Assembly: GCF_001613085.1 (NCBI RefSeq)
Contig: NZ_BDBR01000030.1
Coordinates: 1-64,000 of the forward strand
Reading direction: 5' to 3'
DNA length: 64,000 bases
Origin: Nocardia salmonicida NBRC 13393
Lineage (GTDB): Bacteria > Actinomycetota > Actinomycetes > Mycobacteriales > Mycobacteriaceae
Part shown: piece by piece, positions 49,876 through 60,069 of the stretch
How the letters are laid out: each line of letters starts with the position of its first letter
Numbering within the stretch: position 1 is the first letter of the stretch
Program-made: the position numbers and the translations under genes
The notes under the pieces: generated by a model
What the model saw: only the letters and a program-made list of their open reading frames with translations
Database searches by the model: none
Told to the model about the DNA's origin: nothing

Positions 49876-51441
49876 TCACATGGGGTAGAGCGGGTGCTTG
49901 CGCGGGTTGAACTCCGGCTTGACCTGCGGCTTGTCGCGCAGCAGGCGCAGTGCGTGCCGGATCTCGAGGCGGGTGCGTGAGGGCTCGATCACCGCGTCGA
50001 TGTAGCCGCGCTCGGCGGCGATCCACGGGGTGGCGATGGTCTCGTTGTACTGGTTGATCATGAAATCGCGCGCCGCGGCGCGGTGTTCCTCGGGGACAGC
50101 GGCCAATTGGCGTTTGGCGGCGAGGTCGACCGCGCTTTCGGCGCCGATCACGGCGATCCGGGCGGTCGGCCAGGCGAAGCTGACATCGGCACCGACCTGA
50201 CGGCACCCCATCATTCCGTAGGCGCCGCCATAGGACTTGCGCACCACCAGGCTGATGATCGGTACCGTCGCCTCGATGATCGCCCGCGGCATCCGGCCGC
50301 CCCGGATGATCACACCCGCGTCTTCCTGCTCGAGGCCGGGCAGCACGCCGGGGGTGTCGGTGACGAAGATCAGCGGGATGTTGAAGGCGTTGCACAGCCG
50401 GATGAAGTAGGTCCCCTTGTCGGAGCAGGCGGCGTCGACGGACCCGCCGAGGACCAGTGGCTGATTGGCGATCACGCCGACCGGACAGCCGTCGACCCTG
50501 GCGAACCCGGTGATCAGGTTCGGGGCGAAAGTCGCTCGGATCTCATGAAATTCACCATCGTCGAACAGGCGCAACAGGATGTCGCGCATGTCGTAGCCCG
50601 CACGATCGGAATCCGGGATGATCGTCTCGAGTTCCAGGTCGTAGGCGGTGATGTCGGGTTCGAGGCCCGGATTGACGATCGGCGGCTGTTCGAGGCAGCT
50701 CGACGGCATGTAACCGAGGTAACTGCGGGCCCAGGCGAAGGCTTCCTGCTCGTTGTCCGCGACGTGATGCAGGGTGCCACGTTTGGCCTGCACCTCCGCG
50801 CCACCGAGCGCCTCGGCGCTGATGTCCTCACCGTTGACGGCCTTGATCACGTCAGGCCCTGTGACGAACATGTAGGTGTCCTTCGTGCCCACGAGCACGT
50901 CGGTATTGATCGGCCCGTAGACCGAGCCCGCCGCGCATTTGCCGAGCATGATCGACACCTGCGGCACATAGCCCGACAACTTCTCCAGAACCCGGGTCAT
51001 ATCGCCGAACGAGGCGAGCGAACCGGCCGCATCCTGAACCCGCGCGCCCGGGGATTCGTTGATCGTCACCACCGGGCAGCCGTTGTCGAACGCGAGTTTC
51101 AGCGCCTGCATGAACTTGCGCGCCGCCGTGATACCGACCGACCCGCCGTACACGGTCGGATCGTGAGCGATCACGACCACTGTCCGGCCATGGATCAACC
51201 CACGACCGGTCACCAGTCCGTCACCGTAGAGGGCATCAGGCTGTCCGGGCTGACGGGCCAGTGCTCCGATTTCGATGAATGTTCCAGGGTCGAGCAGCAT
51301 GTTCATCCGCTCGCGAACGCTCGGAACGCCCTTCTTCGCTCGCTTGGCTACGGCGGCTTCACCTGCTGGTTCCGCGGCGATCGCCAGAATCTCAGCCAGC
51401 CCGTCGAGCTTCGCCTTGGTGCTTACCACGCTTACTGCCAC
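49876..51441 (-). CDS. Acyl-CoA carboxylase, carboxyltransferase beta subunit
   Basis: Five hundred twenty-one residues, typical of AccD/PccB. The two crotonase-like domains are complete: VRERMNMLLDPGTFIEIGAL and TINESPGARVQDAAGS in the first; PLVLGGSVDAACSDKGTYFIR, FVTDTPGVLPGLEQEDAG and SYGGAYGMM in the second, with the C-terminal TRLEIRHALRLLR. It transfers CO2 from biotin to an acyl-CoA. The start is GTG 51441 with GGAAG directly before it; GTG 51429 is an alternative. It has no separate biotin carboxylase neighbour, so it probably pairs with an alpha chain encoded elsewhere. Confidence 0.93.
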   Translation of the reverse strand: MAVSVVSTKAKLDGLAEILAIAAEPAGEAAVAKRAKKGVPSVRERMNMLLDPGTFIEIGALARQPGQPDALYGDGLVTGRGLIHGRTVVVIAHDPTVYGGSVGITAARKFMQALKLAFDNGCPVVTINESPGARVQDAAGSLASFGDMTRVLEKLSGYVPQVSIMLGKCAAGSVYGPINTDVLVGTKDTYMFVTGPDVIKAVNGEDISAEALGGAEVQAKRGTLHHVADNEQEAFAWARSYLGYMPSSCLEQPPIVNPGLEPDITAYDLELETIIPDSDRAGYDMRDILLRLFDDGEFHEIRATFAPNLITGFARVDGCPVGVIANQPLVLGGSVDAACSDKGTYFIRLCNAFNIPLIFVTDTPGVLPGLEQEDAGVIIRGGRMPRAIIEATVPIISLVVRKSYGGAYGMMGCRQVGADVSFAWPTARIAVIGAESAVDLAAKRQLAAVPEEHRAAARDFMINQYNETIATPWIAAERGYIDAVIEPSRTRLEIRHALRLLRDKPQVKPEFNPRKHPLYPM

Positions 51442-51568
51442 CTTCCAACCAACTCAAGTGCTGTGCGCGACGGTAGTCGAATCACCGTGTGGCAGCGCGA
51501 GAAGCAGAGGAGGCGGGAGAGGTCACAAAGTCTCGCCCAGCTATCTCATCGCATTCTCTACAGCGCGT

Positions 51569-53314
51569 TCAGCGGTCCTTCGGTACGGTCGCGGTGACCG
51601 GCCAGATCGGCAGACGCAGTGCGGCGGTCGCGGTGGCGGGGACTACGGGGGCGTTCGGCGCCACCGTGGCGATCCGCTCGTAGGGATCGCCCATCGCCGG
51701 GCGCGGATCCGATTCGCCCTTGTTGGGCCACAGGGCGGCGGCGCGTTCGGCCTGGGCCGCGATCGTCAGTGACGGATTGACACCGAGATTGGCCGAGATC
51801 GCCGAGCCGTCGACGACGCTGAGACCGGGGTAGCCGTAGACCCGGTGGTAAGGGTCGATGACGCCGTTGCCCGCATCGGTGCCGATGACGCAGCCGCCGA
51901 TGAAATGCGCTGTCATCGGGACGTTGAACACATCCGGCCACGTGCTGCCGGGGGTGGCGCCGAGTTTCGCGGCGACGTGCCGTGTCGCCTCGTGACCGGG
52001 CGGGATCCAGGACGGATTGGGTTCGCCGAACCCCTGCTTGCTGGTGAACCGGCGACCGAACACCCCGCGTTTGGTGTAGGTGGTGATCGAGTTGTCGAGG
52101 CTCTGCATCACGAGCAGGACCAGCGTGCGCTCGCTCCACCGATTGGTGCGCAGCAGTCGCACGGTCTGTACCGGGTGGCGCCCGGCGATCAGCAGGACTC
52201 GCGACCAGCGCGGCAGTCGGTGATCGCCGTCGACGAGATAGGTGTTGAGCAATCCCATGGCATTGGAACCCTTGCCGTAGCGCACGGGCTCGACATGGGT
52301 GTTCGGCGTGGGATGGAACGAGGACGTGATCGCCACGCCCTTGGTGATGTCGACGGCCGGGTCGACCTCGGTGCGTCCGGCGCCGAGGATCGCTTCGGAA
52401 TTGGTCCGTGTGAGCACGCCCAGCCGCGGCGAGATCTCGGGGAGTATCGCGGCGTCTCGCATGCGGAACAGCAGATGCTGGGTGCCCCAGGTGCCCGCGG
52501 CCAGCACGACGCGTCGCGCCGACAGCGTGGCGCGGTTCTTGCGCACCCAGCGCCCGGTGCGTTCGGTGTCGACCAGCCAGCTGCCGTCGGACTGCGGCCG
52601 GATCGCGGTCACGGTGGTCATCGGCGAGACCACGGCCCCGGCTTTCTCCGCCAACCCGAGATAGTTCTTGACCAGGGTGTTCTTGGCGCCGTGACGGCAG
52701 CCGGTCATGCATTCGCCGCACTCGATACATCCGGTGCGCTCGGGTCCGGCACCGCCGAAGTACGGGTCGGCGACGGTCTCGCCCGGAGTGCCGAAATACA
52801 CGCCGACCGGGGTCGGCACGAAGGTGTCACCGACTCCCATCTCCTTCGCCACCGACTCGATGATGGTGTCGGCCGGTGTCATGTGCGGATTGCGCACGAC
52901 GCCGAGCATGCGGCGTGCCTGGTCGTAATGGGGGCTGAGCTCGGCGTCCCAGTCGGTGATGCCCGCCCACTGCCGGTCGCCGAAGAACGATTCGCCGGGC
53001 TTGTAGAGGGTGTTGGCGTAGTTGAGCGAACCGCCGCCGACCCCGGCGCCGGCCAGGATGAAGCAGTCGCGCAGGCGGTGGATGCGCTGAATCCCGTAGC
53101 AGCCGAAGCGTGGGGCCCACAGGTACCGGCGCAGATCCCAGTTGGTCGCCGCGAAGTCCGCGTCCGCGAACCGGCGACCGGCCTCGAGGACACCGACGGT
53201 GTACCCCTTTTCCACCAGGCGCAGGGCGGTGACACTGCCGCCGAACCCCGACCCGACGATCAGGACGTCGTAGTCGTAGGAAGGGGTGGCGCTATGGGAG
53301 GAGGCTTCTGACAC
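51569..53314 (-). CDS. choD: GMC-type oxidoreductase, ChoD orthologue (putative cholesterol oxidase)
   Basis: Five hundred eighty-one residues, nearly the length of M. tuberculosis ChoD (578). The FAD motif VLIVGSGFGGSVTALRLVEK starts near residue 16. GAGVGGGSLNYANTLYKPGE, the Cys-rich TGCIECGECMTGCRHGAKNT and VVDGSAISANLGVNPSLTIAAQAERAA align along the whole length. Annotated as cholesterol oxidase in mycobacteria, the family's true activity is uncertain. GTG 53314 lies 7 nt after TACCGT, so the mRNA is probably leaderless. It is divergent from the membrane-anchored protein at 53541. Confidence 0.92.
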   Translation of the reverse strand: MSEASSHSATPSYDYDVLIVGSGFGGSVTALRLVEKGYTVGVLEAGRRFADADFAATNWDLRRYLWAPRFGCYGIQRIHRLRDCFILAGAGVGGGSLNYANTLYKPGESFFGDRQWAGITDWDAELSPHYDQARRMLGVVRNPHMTPADTIIESVAKEMGVGDTFVPTPVGVYFGTPGETVADPYFGGAGPERTGCIECGECMTGCRHGAKNTLVKNYLGLAEKAGAVVSPMTTVTAIRPQSDGSWLVDTERTGRWVRKNRATLSARRVVLAAGTWGTQHLLFRMRDAAILPEISPRLGVLTRTNSEAILGAGRTEVDPAVDITKGVAITSSFHPTPNTHVEPVRYGKGSNAMGLLNTYLVDGDHRLPRWSRVLLIAGRHPVQTVRLLRTNRWSERTLVLLVMQSLDNSITTYTKRGVFGRRFTSKQGFGEPNPSWIPPGHEATRHVAAKLGATPGSTWPDVFNVPMTAHFIGGCVIGTDAGNGVIDPYHRVYGYPGLSVVDGSAISANLGVNPSLTIAAQAERAAALWPNKGESDPRPAMGDPYERIATVAPNAPVVPATATAALRLPIWPVTATVPKDR

Positions 53315-53540
53315 GGACCCGACGGTAGAAGCCCACGTGCCGAAGTGACCGATTCGACGCGCCCACTGGCAGAACTCACGATCTCGGGCGCGCGCGTATG
53401 GCACGGATGACAGTGGATGAATTCGTTGTGGATCGCCATTGCCGTCGCGCTTCGTGACCGCTGTGCGATCATCGAGAACGAGTTCGTTCGCGACACGGGT
53501 GTGGTGGCCGTGCTTTTCGCTGATCTCCCGGGGGTTCTTC

Positions 53541-54209
53541 ATGTCTTCACTTCCACCCGAGCCGCTTCCCGCCCCGCCGCCGAGGCCGAGACGGAGGGCC
53601 ACGTTCGCCGTGCAGGCCGGAGTCGCGGTGGTCTTGCTCGCCGCTGCCGTCCTCGCCCTGCGTCCACCCGCTGCGAATGTCGCCGACACGGTGTCGAATA
53701 CGACGCTAACGGTCGACGAGAGCGCGAAGGTCGATCTCGCCAGGCCCTTCGTCGATACCCCCGCGGACAGCTGGGCCGAGGGGGAGACCGGAATCGTGCC
53801 GCCGGCCGCGGTGGCCATCGGCCGTTACTCCGCCGAACAGGTGGCGACCGCGATGGGCGCCGTGCGCCGACTCATCGCGACGTCGCGGCTGAATCGGTAT
53901 GTGATCGAGACCCACGACGCGGAGCCGGTGCTGGCGCTGCTCGCGCCGCACCAGGCCGAGGAGATGCGGAGACAGCGGGCGAACAACGAAGCGGGCAACT
54001 GGCGGCTCTCGGTCCGGATCGCGCGAGGATACGAGCTGTTGCCGGTGACGCCGCGGGTGAGCGGCACGATGGCGGTTCTGGTCAACGACAAGGGTGAGTT
54101 GGTGATCCGGACGAATTACCTGGTCGCGTACGCGTTCGACGCGCCGGACCCGAGGCCCGAGAGCTACTTCGATCCGAACGCGCCGATGCAGACCGTAGGC
54201 GGCTGTTGA
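53541..54209 (+). CDS. Membrane-anchored hypothetical protein
   Basis: Two hundred twenty-two residues. A Pro/Arg-rich N-terminus (LPPEPLPAPPPRPRRR) precedes one membrane helix (about 25-42), and the remainder is extracytoplasmic. Residues 75-200 contain LVNDKGELVIRTNYLVAYAFD, a pattern resembling the extracytoplasmic SMC-like anchor proteins of Nocardia, but no enzymatic motif. The end (TVGGC) is abrupt. I do not recognise the function. ATG 53541 is favoured over the earlier in-frame 53439. Confidence 0.6.
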   Translation: MSSLPPEPLPAPPPRPRRRATFAVQAGVAVVLLAAAVLALRPPAANVADTVSNTTLTVDESAKVDLARPFVDTPADSWAEGETGIVPPAAVAIGRYSAEQVATAMGAVRRLIATSRLNRYVIETHDAEPVLALLAPHQAEEMRRQRANNEAGNWRLSVRIARGYELLPVTPRVSGTMAVLVNDKGELVIRTNYLVAYAFDAPDPRPESYFDPNAPMQTVGGC

Positions 54210-54567
54210 TCGATCGGTGGGGGGAGAGGGATGTCACCTCGAATATGTTGTAGGTCAACATGATTGATAGGATTTCGAAGTGAGTGGATGGTCCGGGACC
54301 GCAGACCTTGGCCGTCCACTCGCTTGGGGAATGTGATTGTTCAACTGTGCGGCATCACAATGCCCGCCAGCCGTCATCTCGGCGCCTTCGCCCGCTCGCG
54401 TTCGTCGAGTTGTATGGTGCTCGGCGGCCACCCGTGTTCTGGCTACGTGCCGGTAACCCCCGCACGGTGTTTCCTTATGAGACACGGGGGTGCAGACTGC
54501 GCACGGACCGGGAGTTGCAAACCTCACCCGCAGGACGATGTCCTGGGTAAATGGAAGGAGTCGGCGA
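54210..54567. other. Intergenic region with a small dyad
   Basis: No gene. ATGTTG-taggt-CAACAT (54245-54250, 54256-54261) forms a perfect dyad near the left end, probably an operator. The remainder carries the promoter of the acyl-CoA carboxylase gene. Confidence 0.5.
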
Positions 54568-57500
54568 GTGTTCAGCCGTATCGCCATCGTGAATCGGGGC
54601 GAGGCCGCAATGCGCCTCATCCATGCCGTCCGTGATCTGGCGGCGGCAACCGGGCTACCTATCGAAACCGTAGCCCTGCACACCGACGTCGACCGGAACG
54701 CGACCTTCGTCCGGGAAGCCGATATCGCCTATGACCTCGGTCCGGCGTCGGCACGCCCGTATCTGGACCTCAAGGCACTCGAGAACGCGCTGGTCGCCAC
54801 CAAGGCCGACGCGGCCTGGGTGGGCTGGGGCTTCGTCGCCGAGGATCCCGCGTTCGCGGAGCTGTGCGACCACATCGGTGTCACCTTCGTCGGGCCGAGT
54901 GCCGACGCGATGCGCAAGCTCGGTGACAAGATCGGCGCCAAGCTGATCGCCGAGGAAGTCGGTGTGCCCGTCGCGCCGTGGAGCCGGGGCGCGGTCGACA
55001 CCGTCGAGGACGCCATCGAAGCGGCCACCGAGATCGGGTACCCGCTGATGCTGAAGGCCACCGCCGGTGGTGGCGGTCGCGGCATCCGCGTGATCACCAA
55101 CGAGGCCGAGCTCGTCGACGCCTACGAGCGCACCAAGCAGGAAGCCGCCCGCGCCTTCGGCAGCGGTGTCGTCTTCCTGGAGCGCCTGGTCACGGGCGCC
55201 CGCCACGTCGAGGTCCAGGTGATCGCCGACGGTCAGGGCACCGCGTGGGCGCTGGGCGTGCGCGACTGCTCGGTGCAGCGGCGCAACCAGAAGGTGATCG
55301 AGGAATCCTCCTCGCCCGTGCTGAGTGCCGAGCAGACCGCCGAACTCAAGGCCTCGGCCGAGCGTCTGGCGATCGCGGTCGGGTACTGCGGCGCGGCGAC
55401 CGTCGAATTCCTGTACCACCCCGGCGACAAGCTGTTCGCGTTCCTCGAGGTCAATACCCGCCTGCAGGTCGAGCACCCGATCACCGAGCTCACCACCGGT
55501 TTCGACCTGGTGCACGCGCAGTTGCGGGTGGCCTCGGGCATCAAGCTCGAGGGTGAGCCGCCGGTCGAGCGCGGCCACGCCATCGAAGCCCGCCTCAATG
55601 CCGAAGACCCCGACCGCGACTTCGCGCCCGCTCCCGGTCGCATCGTGCGACTCGATCTTCCCGCGGGCCCGGGCATTCGCGTCGACACCGGCGTCAGCCA
55701 GGGTGACACGATCCCCGCCGACTTCGACTCGATGATCGCCAAGATCATCGCCTACGGCCGCGACCGCGACGAAGCCCTCGGCCGACTGCGCCGGGCCATG
55801 GCCCAGACCCGCGTCGTCATCGCGGGCGGCGCGACGAACAAGAGCTTCGTGCTCGACCTGCTCGATCAGCCCGAGGTCATCGACGCCAGCGCCGACACCG
55901 GCTGGATCGACCGGGTGCGCGGCGAAGGCCGCCTGGTGACCCACCGTCACTCCACCGTCGCGCTGGCCGTGGCCGCGATCGACGCCTACGAGGAAGACGA
56001 GCGGGTCGAGCGACATCGACTGCTGTCGACCGCGTCCGGCGGGCGTCCGCAGGTGCAGCACGAGAGTGGTCGACCCCTGGATCTGAAACTGCGTGGCGCG
56101 GGATATCGCGTGCGCGTGGCCCGGATCGGCGCGCACCGCTTCCGCGTCGGCATCGAGGCCGGTGGCGACTTGCGCACCGCCGATGTCGATCTCGAGCGTT
56201 TCGATCACCACACCGGCCAGATCGTCGTCAACGGCACCCGTTACCGCCTGATCACCGGCACCCACGGGCCCACCCACGTGGTGGATGTCGACGGCGTGAC
56301 CCACCGGATCAGCCGCGACGAAGGCGGTGTCGTCCGCTCGCCCGCTCCCGCGCTGGTCGTGGGCACCCCGCTCGAGGTCGGTGCCGAGGTCGAGGCCGGA
56401 GCGCCCGTGCTCGTGCTGGAGAGCATGAAGATGGAAACGGTGCTGCGCGCACCCTTCCGGGCCCGGTTGAAGGAATGCGCGGTCTCCGTCGGCACCCAGG
56501 TCGAGGCGGGCGCGCCGCTGCTGCGGCTCGAGCCGCTCGCCGACGACGACGAAGCCGCCGAAGCCGAGACCACCGGCACCGTCGAACTCGACTTGCCCAG
56601 CGCGGCAACACCGTTGCGCGCACACGAGCGCGTAGCCCGCGGCCTGCAGGACCTGAGCAGCCTGCTGCTCGGCTTCGACGTCGACCCGCACGACGACCGT
56701 CGCGTCCTCGACGACTACCTCACGGCCCGTCGCGAAGCCGTCGCCGACAGCCTGCGCCCGCTCGCCGAAGAACTCGAACTGGTGCAGATGTTCGCCGACC
56801 TCGCCGAACTGAGCCACAATCGGTCGGCCGACGACGATCACGGCCACGGGCACGTGCACAGCGCCCGCGAGTACTTCCACACCTACCTGCAGAGCCTCGA
56901 CGTCGAACGGGCCGGACTCCCGGAGTCGTACCAGGCCAAACTCGGTACGGCGCTGCGCCATTACGGGATCACCGAGCTGGACCGGACGCCCGACCTCGAA
57001 GCGGCGGTCTTCCGGATCTTCCTCGCTCAGCAGCGTCCCACCGACACCGTCACCGTCGTCGCCGCGCTGCTGCGCGAATGGCTGACCGAGCCGATGCCCG
57101 ACCAGGTGCTGCGCGAACCCGTCGGCCTGGCGCTCGAGCGTCTCGTCGCGGCGACGCAGGTGCGTTTCCCGGTGATCGCCGATCTCGCCCGCGGTCTGGT
57201 CTACGCCTGGTACGGCCAGCCACTGCTGCGCCGCAACCGTGCTCGCGTGTACACCAATGTCCGTAAGCACCTGAGCTACCTGGACGCGAACCCGCAGGCC
57301 GATGATCGCGACGCCAGGATCGCCGAGATGGTGCGCAGCACCGAACCGCTGGTGCGGTTGCTCGGCCAGCGGCTCGAGCGCGACAAGCCCGACCACACCT
57401 CGATGCTCGAGGTGCTGACGCGGCGCTACTACGGCAACAAGGGTCTCACCGGCGTCCGGACCGAACAGGTCGGCGACACCACCTTCGTCGTCGCCGAACG

Positions 57501-60030
57501 CTACGGTTCGACGTTGGTCTCGACCGCCGTGAGTTTCGACAAGCTCGACTCGGCACTGGACGGGCTCGCCGAATTGGCAACCGGCACCGTCTCCATCGAC
57601 GCCGACATCTACCTCAGCTGGGAATCGCAGCCCGAGGACTTCGACGCGATGGCCGCGGCCCTGCAGGAGGTGCTCGGCGCGCACCCGGTGCCCAACCAGG
57701 TGCACCGGATCACCGCCACCGTCGCCGGCAGCGGCGGCTCGGTCATGCACCACCACTTCACCTTCCGTCCGTCGGTGACCGGAATGGCCGAGGAGCGGCT
57801 GATCCGCGGGCTGCACCCCTACATCGCGCAGCGGATGCAGCTGGAGCGGCTGCGCAAGTTCGACCTCACCCGGTTGCCGTCCTCGGACGAAGAGGTCTAC
57901 CTGTTCCGCGGCGTGGCCAAGGAGAATCCCTCCGACGAGCGCCTCATCGCCTTCGCCCAGGTCCGTGACCTCGCGGCGTTGCGCGATCACGACGGCCGAT
58001 TGGTGGCCCTGCCCACCGCCGAGAGCGCCATCGCCACCTGCGTCGACTCGATCCGTCGGGCCCAGTCGCGGTTCCCCTCGGCCAAGCGGCTCAACACCAA
58101 CCGCATCGTGATGTACATCTGGCCGCACATGGATGTCACCCGCGCGGAGCTCGAGACCATCGGCGGCCACGTGCTGCCGACGGCCGCGGGCGCCGGGCTC
58201 GAGGAGATCCTGCTCATCGCCCGCCAGCGCGATCCCGAGACCGGCGAGTTGACCAAGGTCGGTGTGCGCATCTCGTTCCGCCCCAACGGCGAATCCGAGG
58301 TGACGGTCGGCGAACGGACCGACGAACCGGTCGAGCCGCTGGACGAATACCGGCAGAAGGTCCTGCGCGCCGCGGCTCGCAACACCGTGTATCCGTACGA
58401 ATTGACCTCGCTGCTCGGCGATTTCGCCGAGTACGATCTCGATGCCGACCATGCGCTGGTGCCGGTCGATCGGCCGAAGGGCCACAACACCGCGGCGATC
58501 GTCGCCGGTGTGGTGACCACGCCGACCGTGCAGCATCCGCAGGGTGTCACCCGCGTACTGCTGCTCGGTGACCCGACCAAATCCCTCGGGGCGCTGTCGG
58601 AACCGGAATGCCGTCGCGTGATCGCCGCGCTGGATCTGGCCGAGAGCCTGCAGGTTCCGCTCGAGTGGTACGCGCTGTCCTCGGGCGCGCGCATCTCGAT
58701 GGCCTCGGGTACCGAGAACATGGACTGGGTCGCGGCCGCGCTCAAGCGGATCGTCGAATTCACCCAGGACGGTCGCGAGATCAATATCGTGGTCGCGGGC
58801 ATCAACGTCGGCGCGCAGCCGTACTGGAACGCCGAGGCCACCATGCTCATGCACACCAAGGGTGTGCTGGTCATGACCCCCGACTCGGCCATGGTGCTGA
58901 CCGGCAAGCAGTCGCTCGACTTCTCCGGCGGTGTCTCGGCCGAGGACAACTTCGGCATCGGCGGCTACGACCGCGTGATGGGCCCGAACGGGCAGGCGCA
59001 GTACTGGGCGCCGAACCTGTCCGCCGCCCGCGATGTCCTGATGGCGCACTACGACCACACCTACGTCGCCCCCGGTGAGCTGGCACCGCGCCGTGCGGCG
59101 ACCGGCGATCCCGTCGACCGCGATATCTCGGGCTTCCCGCATGTGTTGGCGGACAGCACCTTCGCCACCGTCGGCGAGATCTTCTCCGCCACCGCCAACC
59201 CGGATCGCAAGAAGCCCTTCGACATTCGCACGGTGATGCGGGCGCTGGCCGATCAGGACCACCCGGTCCTGGAACGCTGGGCCGGGATGGCCGACGCCGA
59301 GACCGCGGTGGTGCACGACGCGCACCTCGGCGGAATCCCGGTGTGTCTGTTGGGCATCGAGTCACGCAATGTGGCCCGGCGCGGCTTCCCGTCCACCGAC
59401 GGGCCCGACACGTACACCGCGGGCACGCTGTTCCCGCGTTCGTCGAAGAAGGCCGCACGGGCCATCAACGCCGCCAGCGGCAACCGCCCGCTGGTGGTGC
59501 TGGCCAACCTGTCCGGCTTCGACGGCTCGCCCGAATCGATGCGCAAGCTGCAACTCGAGTACGGCGCCGAAATCGGCCGCGCCATCGTGAATTTCGAAGG
59601 CCCCATCGTGTTCTGCGTGATCTCGCGCTACCACGGCGGCGCGTTCGTGGTGTTCTCGAAGGCACTGAACCCGAACATGACGGTGCTCGCGCTGGAAGGT
59701 TCGTTCGCCTCGGTGCTCGGCGGCGCCCCGGCAGCGGCGGTGGTGTTCGCCGGTGAGGTGAAGGCAAGGACCGCGGCCGATCCGCGCGTGCGGGAGCTGG
59801 AATCCCGGGTCGCGAACGCCGTCGGCACCGATCGAGCGGAGCTGAGCGCCGAACTCGACGAGACGCGGTCCTCGGTGCGTGCGGAGAAGCTGGGCGATGT
59901 GGCCGCGGAGTTCGACCGCGTCCACAACATCCAGCGCGCGGTCGAGGTCGGCTCGGTGGACGCCATCGTCAGCGTCGCGGATCTGCGGCCACGGATCATC
60001 ACCGCTATCGAGGCTCGACTGCCCGCGTAG
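54568..60030 (+). CDS. Single-chain acyl-CoA carboxylase (biotin carboxylase, biotin carrier and carboxyltransferase)
   Basis: One thousand eight hundred twenty residues. Biotin carboxylase covers about 1-460, with the ATP-grasp loop KATAGGGGRGIRVI. A carrier domain with Lys621 in ESMKMETV is the biotin site. A long central region (about 690-1200) follows, and a carboxyltransferase pair fills the C-terminus with NVGAQPYWNAEATMLMHTKG and GNRPLVVLANLSGFDGSPES. This is the multidomain organisation of eukaryotic-type acetyl-CoA carboxylases, also found in a group of actinobacterial proteins. It carboxylates an acyl-CoA, the first step of chain extension. GTG 54568 has GGAAGGAG 7 nt upstream; an earlier in-frame start at 54490 lacks one. 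Confidence 0.92.
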   Translation: MFSRIAIVNRGEAAMRLIHAVRDLAAATGLPIETVALHTDVDRNATFVREADIAYDLGPASARPYLDLKALENALVATKADAAWVGWGFVAEDPAFAELCDHIGVTFVGPSADAMRKLGDKIGAKLIAEEVGVPVAPWSRGAVDTVEDAIEAATEIGYPLMLKATAGGGGRGIRVITNEAELVDAYERTKQEAARAFGSGVVFLERLVTGARHVEVQVIADGQGTAWALGVRDCSVQRRNQKVIEESSSPVLSAEQTAELKASAERLAIAVGYCGAATVEFLYHPGDKLFAFLEVNTRLQVEHPITELTTGFDLVHAQLRVASGIKLEGEPPVERGHAIEARLNAEDPDRDFAPAPGRIVRLDLPAGPGIRVDTGVSQGDTIPADFDSMIAKIIAYGRDRDEALGRLRRAMAQTRVVIAGGATNKSFVLDLLDQPEVIDASADTGWIDRVRGEGRLVTHRHSTVALAVAAIDAYEEDERVERHRLLSTASGGRPQVQHESGRPLDLKLRGAGYRVRVARIGAHRFRVGIEAGGDLRTADVDLERFDHHTGQIVVNGTRYRLITGTHGPTHVVDVDGVTHRISRDEGGVVRSPAPALVVGTPLEVGAEVEAGAPVLVLESMKMETVLRAPFRARLKECAVSVGTQVEAGAPLLRLEPLADDDEAAEAETTGTVELDLPSAATPLRAHERVARGLQDLSSLLLGFDVDPHDDRRVLDDYLTARREAVADSLRPLAEELELVQMFADLAELSHNRSADDDHGHGHVHSAREYFHTYLQSLDVERAGLPESYQAKLGTALRHYGITELDRTPDLEAAVFRIFLAQQRPTDTVTVVAALLREWLTEPMPDQVLREPVGLALERLVAATQVRFPVIADLARGLVYAWYGQPLLRRNRARVYTNVRKHLSYLDANPQADDRDARIAEMVRSTEPLVRLLGQRLERDKPDHTSMLEVLTRRYYGNKGLTGVRTEQVGDTTFVVAERYGSTLVSTAVSFDKLDSALDGLAELATGTVSIDADIYLSWESQPEDFDAMAAALQEVLGAHPVPNQVHRITATVAGSGGSVMHHHFTFRPSVTGMAEERLIRGLHPYIAQRMQLERLRKFDLTRLPSSDEEVYLFRGVAKENPSDERLIAFAQVRDLAALRDHDGRLVALPTAESAIATCVDSIRRAQSRFPSAKRLNTNRIVMYIWPHMDVTRAELETIGGHVLPTAAGAGLEEILLIARQRDPETGELTKVGVRISFRPNGESEVTVGERTDEPVEPLDEYRQKVLRAAARNTVYPYELTSLLGDFAEYDLDADHALVPVDRPKGHNTAAIVAGVVTTPTVQHPQGVTRVLLLGDPTKSLGALSEPECRRVIAALDLAESLQVPLEWYALSSGARISMASGTENMDWVAAALKRIVEFTQDGREINIVVAGINVGAQPYWNAEATMLMHTKGVLVMTPDSAMVLTGKQSLDFSGGVSAEDNFGIGGYDRVMGPNGQAQYWAPNLSAARDVLMAHYDHTYVAPGELAPRRAATGDPVDRDISGFPHVLADSTFATVGEIFSATANPDRKKPFDIRTVMRALADQDHPVLERWAGMADAETAVVHDAHLGGIPVCLLGIESRNVARRGFPSTDGPDTYTAGTLFPRSSKKAARAINAASGNRPLVVLANLSGFDGSPESMRKLQLEYGAEIGRAIVNFEGPIVFCVISRYHGGAFVVFSKALNPNMTVLALEGSFASVLGGAPAAAVVFAGEVKARTAADPRVRELESRVANAVGTDRAELSAELDETRSSVRAEKLGDVAAEFDRVHNIQRAVEVGSVDAIVSVADLRPRIITAIEARLPA

Positions 60031-60038
60031 TAGCGGCC

Positions 60039-60069
60039 GACCGGGCTCGGAATTCGACCGAGCCCGGTC
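60039..60069. terminator. Bidirectional terminator
   Basis: GACCGGGCTCGG (60039-60050) pairs perfectly with CCGAGCCCGGTC (60058-60069) between convergent genes; it overlaps the last 2 nt of the TetR gene. Confidence 0.85.

Noticed and set aside
54655..59325. Very long minus-strand open frame (over 1500 codons) antisense to the acyl-CoA carboxylase
   Set aside because: It mirrors the high third-position GC of the real gene, has Gly/Asp/Val/His-rich composition typical of antisense frames, and matches no family.
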